The notes under the pieces were generated by a model. It was not told the DNA's origin. It saw only the letters and a list, made by a program, of their open reading frames with translations, and ran no database searches. Positions 1 through 5,628 of a stretch of 7,032 bases of DNA are shown one piece after another. Position 1 is the stretch's first letter. Each line of letters begins with the position of its first letter. The stretch covers positions 1-7,032 of the forward strand of contig JBAUHN010000462.1 of the NCBI GenBank assembly GCA_049680295.1, given 5' to 3'. This DNA is from JBAUHN01 sp049680295. GTDB lineage: Bacteria > Pseudomonadota > Alphaproteobacteria > Rhodobacterales > Rhodobacteraceae. Made by a program: the position numbers and the translations under genes.

Positions 1-66
1 GAATATGATGAATTGCGGCCCGTAAGATTTGTGCCGTTGATCGAAGGTTTAGGACAGGATAGCTAA
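1..66 (+). CDS. pcm: Protein-L-isoaspartate O-methyltransferase, C-terminal end only (partial)
   Basis: Frame 1 is open from the window edge and ends with a TAA at 64-66, giving 21 residues that include LRPVRFVPLIEGLG. This resembles the C-terminal strand of protein-L-isoaspartate methyltransferases, where a VRFVPL-type strand followed by a Gly-rich end closes the protein. The enzyme methylates isoaspartyl residues in damaged proteins so that they can be repaired. The next gene encodes an NlpD-like lipoprotein, and the order surE-pcm-nlpD is widely conserved in proteobacteria, which strongly supports the call. Only the tail is visible, so the catalytic SAM-binding part cannot be judged. The gap to the next start is short and holds no obvious terminator, so co-transcription is likely. 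Confidence 0.75.
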   Translation, partial: EYDELRPVRFVPLIEGLGQDS

Positions 67-116
67 GCCCAAAAGACGAATAGACCAGAGAACTGGCGAA
101 CCAAATAACGAACAAG

Positions 117-133
117 CCTCCACCAAAAGGAGG
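117..133 (+). promoter_or_regulatory. Strong Shine-Dalgarno inside a small hairpin ahead of the NlpD-like gene
   Basis: CCTCC at 117-121 is the exact complement of GGAGG at 129-133, with a 7-base loop ACCAAAA; a G-U pair (116/134) can extend it. GGAGG lies 7 bases ahead of an ATG at 141, ideal spacing, but that ATG is in a different frame from the lipoprotein gene. The hairpin would hide the ribosome binding site in mRNA, so it could tune translation. The sequence match is plain; a regulatory role is inference. Confidence 0.4.
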
Positions 134-140
134 TAGCATA

Positions 141-272
141 ATGAGGACGAGCAGATGGAACACGCGATTTCCCGGTATTTACCGTGCCAAGAACAATATC
201 AAACCGCAAAGCATAGGCGGCGGTATCCGTTGCGAAAGTCTATCGTTGCCTGCTCGGCACTATTGGTTCTGA
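141..272 (+). other. Possible 43-codon upstream ORF overlapping the lipoprotein start
   Basis: The ATG at 141 has the best ribosome binding site in the region (GGAGG at 129-133). It opens a basic 43-residue reading frame starting MRTSRWNTRF and ending in TGA at 270-272. The frame runs out of phase through the whole signal peptide region of the NlpD-like gene. It could be a leader peptide that couples translation to the main ORF, the true N-terminus separated from the rest by an indel, or a chance ORF. I do not recognise the peptide, so it is recorded as a candidate only. Confidence 0.2.
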
Positions 273-1381
273 CCGCCTGTAGTCAGCCGTTTGATCTGGA
301 TTTGCGGGGACTGAACGGCGGCTTTAGCACCGCCGAGGCTGCGCAAAAATCGACAGCCCCGCGTCCGGAGCCTGACAGCCGTGGCGTCATTTCCTATCCC
401 AACTATCAGGTGGTCGTCGCCAATCGGGGCGATACGCTGAATGATCTGTCCACGCGGGTCGGGATCAGTGCGGCGGAGCTGTCCAGCTATAACGGCGTGG
501 CTGTTGACGCCTCTTTGCGCAAGGGCGAGATTATCGCGCTGCCCCGGCGTGTCGCTGAATCCGGCACCGCAAGCGGCGCAAATCCAAATGGCTTGGATAT
601 CACAACCCTTGCGGGCGACGCGATTAACCGCACGCCGCAAAACGGTGCGGGTAGTGTCCAAACCGCGGCTTTGCCCCCGGCATCCGCAGCACCCGGCCTG
701 CAAACCGGTACCGAACCTGTGCGCCATAAGGTCAAACGCGGCGAGACGACGTTCACGATTGCGCGCCTCTATCAGGTCCCGGTCAAGGCACTTGCCGAAT
801 GGAACGGCCTGGGCAGCGAGTTCGCCATCCGTGAAGGGCAGTATTTGCTGATACCTGTCGCGCAGCAAAACCCGCCCGCAGGGACTGCTGGCACGCCCGC
901 ACCGGGCGCAGGTTCGCCAACTCCGACGCCGCCCAGTTCCACCAAACCATTGCCAACCGAAGACTCCGCTGCAATCGCCAAGCCGACGAAACCCTCCGCA
1001 GATGTCGGCAAACAAACGGCAACCGCACCTGCGGCGAAAATGGTGTTCCCCGTCAAAGGGTCGATCATCCGCGAATTCTCGAAAGGCAAAAACGAAGGCA
1101 TCAATATCAAGGCAGCTGCCGGCACCGCTGTGGGGGCGGCAGATGCGGGCACCGTTGCTGCCATCACCGAAAGCGCGGATGGTGTGCCGATTGTCGTGGT
1201 CCGCCACGACGGCAATCTGCTGACGGTTTATGCCAATGTGACGGATGTTTCGGTCAAGAAAGGCGACAAGGTTGCGCGGGGGCAAAGTATTGCCAAGCTG
1301 CGCTCGGGCAATGACGCTTATGTGCATTTCGAAGTGCGCAAAGGATTTGACAGTGTCGATCCGCAACCCTTCCTGAATTAG
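155..1381 (+). CDS. nlpD: NlpD-like lipoprotein: two LysM domains and a degenerate LytM/M23 domain
   Basis: The 408-residue reading frame contains a lipobox LTAC with Cys42, so the mature protein should be an acylated envelope lipoprotein. LysM-like domains lie at about 84-130 and 189-234, then a Pro/Ala/Thr-rich linker to about 292, and a LytM/M23 domain at about 297-406. The M23 zinc ligands are mostly gone: the usual H-x3-D segment reads NEGIN (Asn313, Asn317), the YxH segment reads YAN (359-361), and the HxH segment reads YVH (389-391). It is therefore probably not an endopeptidase but, like NlpD and EnvC, an activator of cell-wall amidases during division. This fits its place after pcm. 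The start is uncertain. The ATG at 155 has only a weak GAGG at 143-146 and gives an unusually long n-region. A TTG at 230 would give a compact lipoprotein signal, (M)RKSIVACSALLVLTAC, but has a poor binding site. Function is inferred from architecture and gene order. Confidence 0.85.
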   Translation: MEHAISRYLPCQEQYQTAKHRRRYPLRKSIVACSALLVLTACSQPFDLDLRGLNGGFSTAEAAQKSTAPRPEPDSRGVISYPNYQVVVANRGDTLNDLSTRVGISAAELSSYNGVAVDASLRKGEIIALPRRVAESGTASGANPNGLDITTLAGDAINRTPQNGAGSVQTAALPPASAAPGLQTGTEPVRHKVKRGETTFTIARLYQVPVKALAEWNGLGSEFAIREGQYLLIPVAQQNPPAGTAGTPAPGAGSPTPTPPSSTKPLPTEDSAAIAKPTKPSADVGKQTATAPAAKMVFPVKGSIIREFSKGKNEGINIKAAAGTAVGAADAGTVAAITESADGVPIVVVRHDGNLLTVYANVTDVSVKKGDKVARGQSIAKLRSGNDAYVHFEVRKGFDSVDPQPFLN

Positions 1382-1407
1382 AACGGCGCAGGATCGAAAG
1401 TAGTCTT

Positions 1408-1440
1408 TGCCAAAACCCGTTTACCTGCGCGGGTCTGGCA
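1408..1440 (+). repeat. Imperfect inverted repeat after the NlpD-like gene
   Basis: TGCCA (1408-1412) pairs with TGGCA (1436-1440), and ACCCG (1415-1419) pairs with CGGGT (1430-1434), around a 10-base loop and a small internal bulge. It starts 26 bases after the lipoprotein stop. No T-run follows, so it is not a classic intrinsic terminator. It could be an mRNA 3'-end hairpin or a regulator site for the Hint gene. The rest of the 1382-1520 gap shows nothing else I can support. Confidence 0.35.
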
Positions 1441-1520
1441 ATGGCACAATCTGATCGCCCTGCCCGTTATCCAAAGTGCTGCCAGCCACACATCCGAACA
1501 CGCTTGAAAGGCTCGCCGAC

Positions 1521-2546
1521 ATGCCGGTTTTCTACGCTTACACCGACGTCATCTTTGGAACCCAGTCTTCGATTGGGGGACAACCGGTCGACTATAGATA
1601 TGCAATCTCAGGTACTTGGCGTTATTCAGGTTCGCCCACATCGTTCGTGGTCAGTGAAGAGACCGGAAATACTACCTTTGACGGTGACCCGGTGAACGAA
1701 GCGATCACACCGGCCAACCAAATCGGCGGATCAACCCCACAAACAATCGACATCGGCGGCTCAGATCGTCAGGCGATCTGGGATTATACATTCACATTGA
1801 CCCGCGGCGGTACCACGCTGCGTGTCGGCGTCATTGACGTCGATCTTAACAACAGCGATGTGATCGAAGCAGGTTCCGAGAACGGTTATTTCCTGGTCTT
1901 TCCAGACGGCATGCCACTGGCAAACCGAAACTACACGGTCGGGGGCATTGTCGAGAATGATTCCGACACACCCCATGACGGGCTTGGCGCCGAGACGATC
2001 ATTTGCTTCGCCGCCGGAACACTGATTGAAACCCAAAACGGCCTTCGCGCCGTTGAAGCGCTGCAACCCGGTGATATGGTGCTCACGCGCGATAATGGGT
2101 ACCAGCCTTTGCGTTGGACAGGATCCACCACGGTGCAGGCCGTCGGCGATCTGGCACCCATCGCGATCAGCAAGGGCAGTTTTGGGACGACATCAGATCT
2201 GATCCTATCGCCCCAACATGCCATTCTAATCGAGGATTGGCGCGCAGAGCTGTTTTTTGGTCAAGCGGAAGTTCTGGTCAAGGCCAAGGATCTGGAACAT
2301 CATAACGGTGTTTGCCGCAAGCCTGGCGGCTACGTCACCTATTGCCACATCTTGTTTGACGCACATCAATTGGTATCTGCTGCCGGCATCTGGTCAGAAA
2401 GCCTGTATCCTGGCGATATGACCATGCAGGCCATCAATCCCAGCGTCCGCGATGAGATTAACCAGTTGATCCCCGACATCAGCAGTTACGGGCCAAAGGC
2501 CGCCCGCTATCTCAGATCCTATGAGGCCGCCTGCATTGAGGTTTAA
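1521..2546 (+). CDS. Hint-domain (Hint_2 type) protein
   Basis: The protein is 341 residues from the ATG at 1521, chosen because GAAAGG (1505-1510) precedes it and MPVFYAYTDV is a natural N-terminus; an in-frame ATG at 1476 would add 15 unconvincing residues. Residues 1-160 look beta-rich and hold an acidic stretch DVDLNNSD (106-113) that could bind calcium. The Hint fold starts at CFAAGTLIET with Cys162 as the expected nucleophile, continues through LQPGDMVLTR (181-190) and SPQHAIL (230-236), and ends near HILFDAHQ (276-283). About 45 residues follow. Hint domains promote N-S acyl shift and autocleavage in hedgehog proteins and inteins. There is no intein-style His-Asn end with a C-terminal extein, so splicing is unlikely, though N-terminal cleavage at Cys162 is possible. 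Such proteins are frequent in Rhodobacteraceae and their role is unknown. No signal peptide is visible. Its stop overlaps that of the convergent ATPase gene. Confidence 0.85.
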   Translation: MPVFYAYTDVIFGTQSSIGGQPVDYRYAISGTWRYSGSPTSFVVSEETGNTTFDGDPVNEAITPANQIGGSTPQTIDIGGSDRQAIWDYTFTLTRGGTTLRVGVIDVDLNNSDVIEAGSENGYFLVFPDGMPLANRNYTVGGIVENDSDTPHDGLGAETIICFAAGTLIETQNGLRAVEALQPGDMVLTRDNGYQPLRWTGSTTVQAVGDLAPIAISKGSFGTTSDLILSPQHAILIEDWRAELFFGQAEVLVKAKDLEHHNGVCRKPGGYVTYCHILFDAHQLVSAAGIWSESLYPGDMTMQAINPSVRDEINQLIPDISSYGPKAARYLRSYEAACIEV

Positions 2547-3385
2547 CCGCTGATCGCTACGCCTTTCCGACCAGCCAGGTCGATAAAATACTGCCAGGCC
2601 ACACGGCCGGATCGCGCGCCGCGGGTTGCTTGCCACTCGATCGCTTCGGCGCGCAGCGTGGCGTCATCAATCACCACACCAAACGCATCGCAATAGCCCC
2701 GTATCATCGCCAGATATTGATCCTGGTCGCAGGGATGAAACCCCAGCCACAGCCCAAACCGGTCTGACAGCGACACTTTCTCCTCAACCGCCTCGCTGGG
2801 GTTGATCGCACTGCCGCGTTCATTTTCGATCATATCACGGGGCATCAGGTGGCGGCGGTTGGATGTGGCATAAAGCACAACATTTTCGGGCCGCCCTTCG
2901 ATGCCGCCATCCAACACAGCTTTGAGACTTTTGTAATGCGCGTCATCATGGCCAAAGGACAGATCGTCGCAAAACAGTAAAAACCGATAGGGCGCGCCAC
3001 GCAAAAGCGCCAGCAATCGACCCACGGACGGTAAATCTTCGCGCTGCAATTCGACCAGTCGCAACTTTTCGTTTTTCGCATGAACAGAACTATGTACCGC
3101 TTTGACGAGGCTGGATTTCCCCATCCCCCGCGCACCCCACAACAAGGCATTATTGGCGGGCAATCCAGCTGCAAACTGCGCCGTATTGGCCAGCAATGTA
3201 TCGCGCGCCCTGTCGACCCCGATCAGCAGATCCAGATCCACCCGCGACACGCTTGCAACAGGCTCCAGCCGGTCCGGGCCCACATGCCAGATAAACGCAG
3301 CCGCTGCGTCAAAATCCGGGGCCGACTGCGGCGCCGGGGCTATTCGCTCCAGCGCCGCCGCTATGCGCTCAATAGGATCGGTCAC
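2543..3385 (-). CDS. DUF815-type P-loop (AAA+) ATPase coupled to tatC
   Basis: The 280-residue protein has a Walker A motif GARGMGKS (84-91), a Walker B segment FLLFCDD (135-141), a sensor-1-like Asn in YATSNRRHL (172-180), and a basic SGRVAWQ segment near the C-terminus (259-265). The conserved stretch EEKVSLSDRFGLWLGF (201-216) is, from memory, typical of DUF815 predicted ATPases, and the length is normal for that family. No membrane segment is visible, so it should be cytoplasmic. Its substrate is unknown. It starts with GTG at 3385-3383, which shares the four bases GTGA with the tatC stop; the preceding AAGAAG is a weak binding site, so translational coupling to tatC is likely. It is the last gene of the minus-strand operon and its TAA overlaps the TAA of the Hint gene. 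A role in protein export is only suggested by position. Confidence 0.85.
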   Translation of the reverse strand: MTDPIERIAAALERIAPAPQSAPDFDAAAAFIWHVGPDRLEPVASVSRVDLDLLIGVDRARDTLLANTAQFAAGLPANNALLWGARGMGKSSLVKAVHSSVHAKNEKLRLVELQREDLPSVGRLLALLRGAPYRFLLFCDDLSFGHDDAHYKSLKAVLDGGIEGRPENVVLYATSNRRHLMPRDMIENERGSAINPSEAVEEKVSLSDRFGLWLGFHPCDQDQYLAMIRGYCDAFGVVIDDATLRAEAIEWQATRGARSGRVAWQYFIDLAGRKGVAISG

Positions 3386-4275
3386 TTCTTGACGTCTTCC
3401 GGTTCGTCCAGCAAATCCACGTCCTCGCCTTCATCAGTTTCTTCCTCATCGAACCACAAACCTTCGGCGCGCAGTTTCGCCTCACGCTGCCGTTCAACCC
3501 GGCGCACAAGGAAAATCGACACTTCGTAAAGCCCGTAAACCACAATAAACAGGATCACCTGGGTGATGACATCAGGGGGCGTGACAAGGGCTGCCAGCAG
3601 CAAAATGGCCACAACCGCATATTTACGCACGTTGCCCAAGCCTTCGGAACTTACAAGCCCCGCCTTACCCATCAGCGTCAGCAAAACCGGAAGCTGAAAG
3701 CACAGGCCAAATGCGACGATAAACTTGATTGTCAGGCTTAGATATTCCTGTGCTGATCCCTGAAACGCGATCGCCGCGATTGTGCCACTCTCGGAGGCCT
3801 CATCCCCGGTCAGGCTGCCGGGTTGCTGGAACCCGAGAAAGAAATCAAACGCCAGGGGCGTCACAACATAAAACGCAAAGCTTGCCCCCAGTGCGAACAT
3901 CAACGGGCTGGAAATCAGGAACGGCAGAAACGCGCCCTTTTCGTTCTTATAAAGCCCAGGCGCCACAAACCGCCACATCTGATAGCTGATATAGGGAAAC
4001 CCCAAAACCAGCCCGCCCAAAAGCGAGATCGAGATCGCGACGAAAAATCCCTCTTGCAGCTTGATCAGGATCAGGCCGCAATCCTCCTGCCCCCGTTCCG
4101 CCATTGCCGAGCACAAGGGGTTGGTCAGAAAGTTAAATATCGGGTTCCAGACGGTAAAACAGATCACCATGCCGATGATAAACGCGACAACCGAATGAAT
4201 AAGCCTTGTGCGCAACTCAGCCAGGTGTTCGATCAATGGGGCGGCACTGTCGTCGATGTCGTCAGATGTGGTCAT
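3382..4275 (-). CDS. tatC: Twin-arginine translocase subunit TatC
   Basis: TatC is the inner-membrane receptor that recognises the twin-arginine signal of folded proteins together with TatB. The 297-residue protein has the N-terminal motif EHLAELRTRL (16-25) and six predicted membrane segments, near 26-44, 76-98, 117-138, 178-200, 217-232 and 236-256. Conserved signal-binding residues are present: WRFVAPGLYKNE (101-112) contains Phe103 and Glu112, matching E. coli Phe94 and Glu103. LVTPPDV (230-236) is also conserved. It is longer than the 258-residue E. coli protein because of a longer second periplasmic loop and a strongly acidic tail after about residue 276. Two cysteines (55 and 66) lie in the first periplasmic loop and could form a disulfide. 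The start ATG overlaps the tatB stop as ATGA, and the stop overlaps the start of the downstream ATPase gene. Confidence 0.97.
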   Translation of the reverse strand: MTTSDDIDDSAAPLIEHLAELRTRLIHSVVAFIIGMVICFTVWNPIFNFLTNPLCSAMAERGQEDCGLILIKLQEGFFVAISISLLGGLVLGFPYISYQMWRFVAPGLYKNEKGAFLPFLISSPLMFALGASFAFYVVTPLAFDFFLGFQQPGSLTGDEASESGTIAAIAFQGSAQEYLSLTIKFIVAFGLCFQLPVLLTLMGKAGLVSSEGLGNVRKYAVVAILLLAALVTPPDVITQVILFIVVYGLYEVSIFLVRRVERQREAKLRAEGLWFDEEETDEGEDVDLLDEPEDVKK

Positions 4276-4841
4276 GTCTTACTCTTTTGCGCCGGTTTTT
4301 TGCGCGGTGCGGCTTTTTTGGACGCTGTCGCCTTGGGCGCCGTTTTCGCCGTCGCTGCAGGTTTCTTGGCGGCGGGTGCTTTCGTGGCCGCGGGCTTTGC
4401 CGCAGATTTAACCGGTGCGTTCACTGCCGCCTCAGCCGCATCGGCCTTTGCCAGCGCCTCTGTTGCCTCACGGGCTTTGCGCTCAGCGGCCGCACGCGCA
4501 GTTGCAGCCTGAATGCGTTTGATGTCTGCGGCTTTTTCGGCCGCCAACTTGCCGGTTTCACTGTTTGGATCAATGTCTTTCAGACTGGACGCGGCTGACT
4601 TGACCCCATCCATGGCCGTATTCAACGGGTTTGTCGCAGCTTTGAGACCCTTGGCCACGTCTTTCACGCCCGTCTCATCGGCAGCATCATTCATCGCCCG
4701 GCTGAACTCGCGCGCCATGCCTTTGGCCTTGCCCACAAACTGACCGATACTGCGAAACAACACCGGCAGGTCTTTTGGCCCGACAACAATCAGGGCCACA
4801 ATGCCAATGACCAGCAGTTCGGTCCAGCCAAGATCAAACAT
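4272..4841 (-). CDS. tatB: Twin-arginine translocase subunit TatB, with Lys/Ala/Pro-rich tail
   Basis: TatB forms the substrate-binding complex with TatC. MFDLGWTELLVIGIVALIVV shows the short N-terminal membrane helix with the TatB-typical Glu8, followed by GPKDLP (21-26) at the hinge and an amphipathic helix to about residue 60. The middle (about 95-140) is charged and Ala-rich and probably helical. The last 50 residues (about 140-189) are low-complexity Lys/Ala/Pro/Thr repeats resembling histone H1 tails, with almost no acidic residues. The 189-residue length is close to the E. coli protein but the tail composition differs. The gene begins 6 bases after the tatA stop, with CAGGTG (4856-4851, read on the minus strand) as a plausible binding site, and its TGA overlaps the tatC start by 4 bases. 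Confidence 0.95.
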   Translation of the reverse strand: MFDLGWTELLVIGIVALIVVGPKDLPVLFRSIGQFVGKAKGMAREFSRAMNDAADETGVKDVAKGLKAATNPLNTAMDGVKSAASSLKDIDPNSETGKLAAEKAADIKRIQAATARAAAERKAREATEALAKADAAEAAVNAPVKSAAKPAATKAPAAKKPAATAKTAPKATASKKAAPRKKPAQKSKT

Positions 4842-4847
4842 TGGCGG

Positions 4848-5081
4848 TTACACCTGATCTTTGTCGGTTTTGGTCTCAGCGGACATTTCTGCAGGCGTTA
4901 CATCTTTTGCTTCATCGGATGCATTGTCGATTTCAGCCTGTCCTTCGTTAATGCCCTTTTTGAAAGATGTGATACCCTTGCCCACTTCACCCATCAGACT
5001 GGAAATCTTGCCGCGCCCAAACAGCACAAGCACCACAACTGCAATCAACAGCAGCCCCGGCAATCCAATATTGTTCAACAT
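4848..5081 (-). CDS. tatA: Twin-arginine translocase subunit TatA
   Basis: TatA oligomerises at the TatBC-substrate complex to let folded proteins cross the inner membrane. The 77-residue protein starts MLNNIGLPGLLLIAVVVLVL, a single N-terminal membrane helix (about 5-21). It continues with the hinge FGRGK (21-25), an amphipathic helix (about 26-45, including LMGEVGKGITSFKKG) and an acidic flexible C-terminus. The early FGRGK motif, the length and the operon position mark it as TatA rather than TatB. A good binding site, GGGAGAG at 5093-5087, precedes the ATG. It is the first gene of the operon tatA-tatB-tatC-ATPase, and the promoter should lie within 5082-5240. Confidence 0.96.
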   Translation of the reverse strand: MLNNIGLPGLLLIAVVVLVLFGRGKISSLMGEVGKGITSFKKGINEGQAEIDNASDEAKDVTPAEMSAETKTDKDQV

Positions 5082-5086
5082 GTCGT

Positions 5087-5093
5087 CTCTCCC
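5087..5093 (-). promoter_or_regulatory. tatA ribosome binding site
   Basis: On the minus strand GGGAGAG lies 5 bases ahead of the tatA ATG (5081-5079) and is a good match to the 16S rRNA tail. It fixes the tatA start. Confidence 0.7.
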
Positions 5094-5146
5094 TGGAAAT
5101 GGTTTTTGAAGTGCGTCATAGGGCGCACCGCGTGTCTATCGCGCAT

Positions 5147-5183
5147 GGGTGTACGCAGTTTAACACCCGGACAAAAGTGGCAA
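5147..5183 (-). promoter_or_regulatory. Candidate tatA promoter within a short inverted repeat
   Basis: On the minus strand TTGCCA (5183-5178) resembles a -35 box and TAAACT (5162-5157) a -10 box, but the spacing is only 15 bases, so the match is weak. The -10 candidate lies between the arms of an inverted repeat, GGGTGT (5147-5152) and ACACCC (5163-5168), where a regulator could bind. The leader to tatA would be about 70 bases. This is pattern matching only. Confidence 0.22.
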
Positions 5184-5232
5184 AGCAAATCCAACCCGGT
5201 GCAAAAGCCATTCCCAGCAGAAAAATCCACCC

Positions 5233-5261
5233 TTGCTCCATCCAACTGACAGGTTTATGTC
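5233..5261 (+). promoter_or_regulatory. Candidate promoter for the barrel protein/WYL cassette
   Basis: TTGCTC (5233-5238) and TATGTC (5256-5261) are 17 bases apart, a suitable spacing for a sigma-70-type promoter, but each hexamer is a modest match. The -10 candidate lies inside the perfect inverted repeat at 5242-5267, so a protein bound there would block transcription. This arrangement suits autorepression but is inferred. Confidence 0.3.
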
Positions 5262-5267
5262 AGTTGG
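5242..5267 (+). promoter_or_regulatory. Perfect 26-bp inverted repeat, probable regulator operator
   Basis: CCAACTGACA (5242-5251) and TGTCAGTTGG (5258-5267) are exact reverse complements around the 6-base spacer GGTTTA. The axis is about 58 bases ahead of the start at 5313, in the only intergenic space before the two-gene cassette that ends with a WYL-domain regulator. Site and regulator being neighbours suggests it is the operator for that regulator. Because it lies between divergent genes it might also affect tatA, though it is about 160 bases from that start. As RNA it could also fold into a 10-bp hairpin, but no T-run follows, so a terminator is less likely. Confidence 0.6.
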
Positions 5268-5300
5268 GACTTGGTAAGCCCCCCTCACGGCAAACCAAAA

Positions 5301-5305
5301 AGGAG
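5301..5305 (+). promoter_or_regulatory. Ribosome binding site deciding the start at 5313
   Basis: AGGAG, preceded by AAAA, lies 7 bases before the ATG at 5313. It favours this start over an in-frame TTG at 5271, which would add 14 residues that overlap the binding site itself. Confidence 0.75.
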
Positions 5306-5312
5306 CTTATCC

Positions 5313-5627
5313 ATGTCAATTGAGTCAACTTTCATCGCAGAAATCGTGACTTTTCGCCTCAAACCCGGCAGTTCCCCCGCCGAGTTTGTCGCCACTGCAG
5401 CCAATTTGGCGGATTTTCTGAAAAGCACCGGTGCATTGCGCAGCCGCCACCTGTCATGCGACGACACCGGGCTTTGGACCGATCACATCACCTGGACGTC
5501 GATGGAGGCCGCGAAAACCGTGGCAAACGACATGTTCGCCCGCCCCGAGGCCGCCCCTTTCATGGCGCTGATTGACACCACGGATCTGAAAATGCGCCAC
5601 GCCCCGCTGGCACTGCACTGGGAGTAA
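5313..5627 (+). CDS. Small protein with dimeric alpha/beta-barrel (ABM-like) character
   Basis: The protein has 104 residues. FIAEIVTFRLKPG (7-19) looks like the first strand of a ferredoxin-like half-barrel. It is followed by a helix (SPAEFVATAANLADFLKST), a second strand region (RSRHLSCDDTGLWTDHITW, 43-61), a helix starting SMEAAKTVAND, then ARPEAAPFMALID (76-88) and a last strand KMRHAPL. This order matches small dimeric alpha/beta-barrel proteins such as antibiotic-biosynthesis-monooxygenase-like and stress-responsive barrel families. No catalytic residue can be assigned, and no signal peptide or membrane segment is seen. The stop is one base before the start of the WYL regulator, so the two form an operon behind the 5242-5267 palindrome. 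It may act on, or respond to, the same small molecule that the regulator senses, but that is inference. Specific function unknown. Confidence 0.8.
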   Translation: MSIESTFIAEIVTFRLKPGSSPAEFVATAANLADFLKSTGALRSRHLSCDDTGLWTDHITWTSMEAAKTVANDMFARPEAAPFMALIDTTDLKMRHAPLALHWE

Positions 5628-5628
5628 T

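Noticed and set aside
260..1366. Long minus-strand open frame (368 residues) opposite the NlpD-like gene
   Set aside because: It is Arg/Cys/Gly-rich, shows no recognisable domain and lies wholly antisense to a gene with clear LysM and LytM domains; it is a shadow caused by GC-rich codon use.
1441..1695. 84-codon plus-strand ORF before and into the Hint gene
   Set aside because: Overlaps the Hint N-terminus in another frame, has Arg/Ser/Pro-rich composition without a family resemblance and no good ribosome binding site.
3823..4512. Plus-strand open frame (229 residues) opposite tatC/tatB with an Ala/Gly/Phe-rich, membrane-like end
   Set aside because: The apparent hydrophobic part is the antisense of the TatB Lys/Ala/Pro repeats; the opposite strand has certain tat genes.
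5242..5267. Reading the palindrome as an intrinsic terminator or attachment site
   Set aside because: No T-run follows on either strand, no integrase or mobile gene is nearby, and its position before a regulator operon fits an operator better.
5271..5312. TTG-started extension of the barrel protein
   Set aside because: The added residues overlap the AGGAG site that clearly serves the ATG at 5313.
5099..5323. 74-codon ORF in the tatA/barrel-protein intergenic region
   Set aside because: Composition looks random, it has no convincing binding site and it would run across the operator, promoter and start of the next gene.
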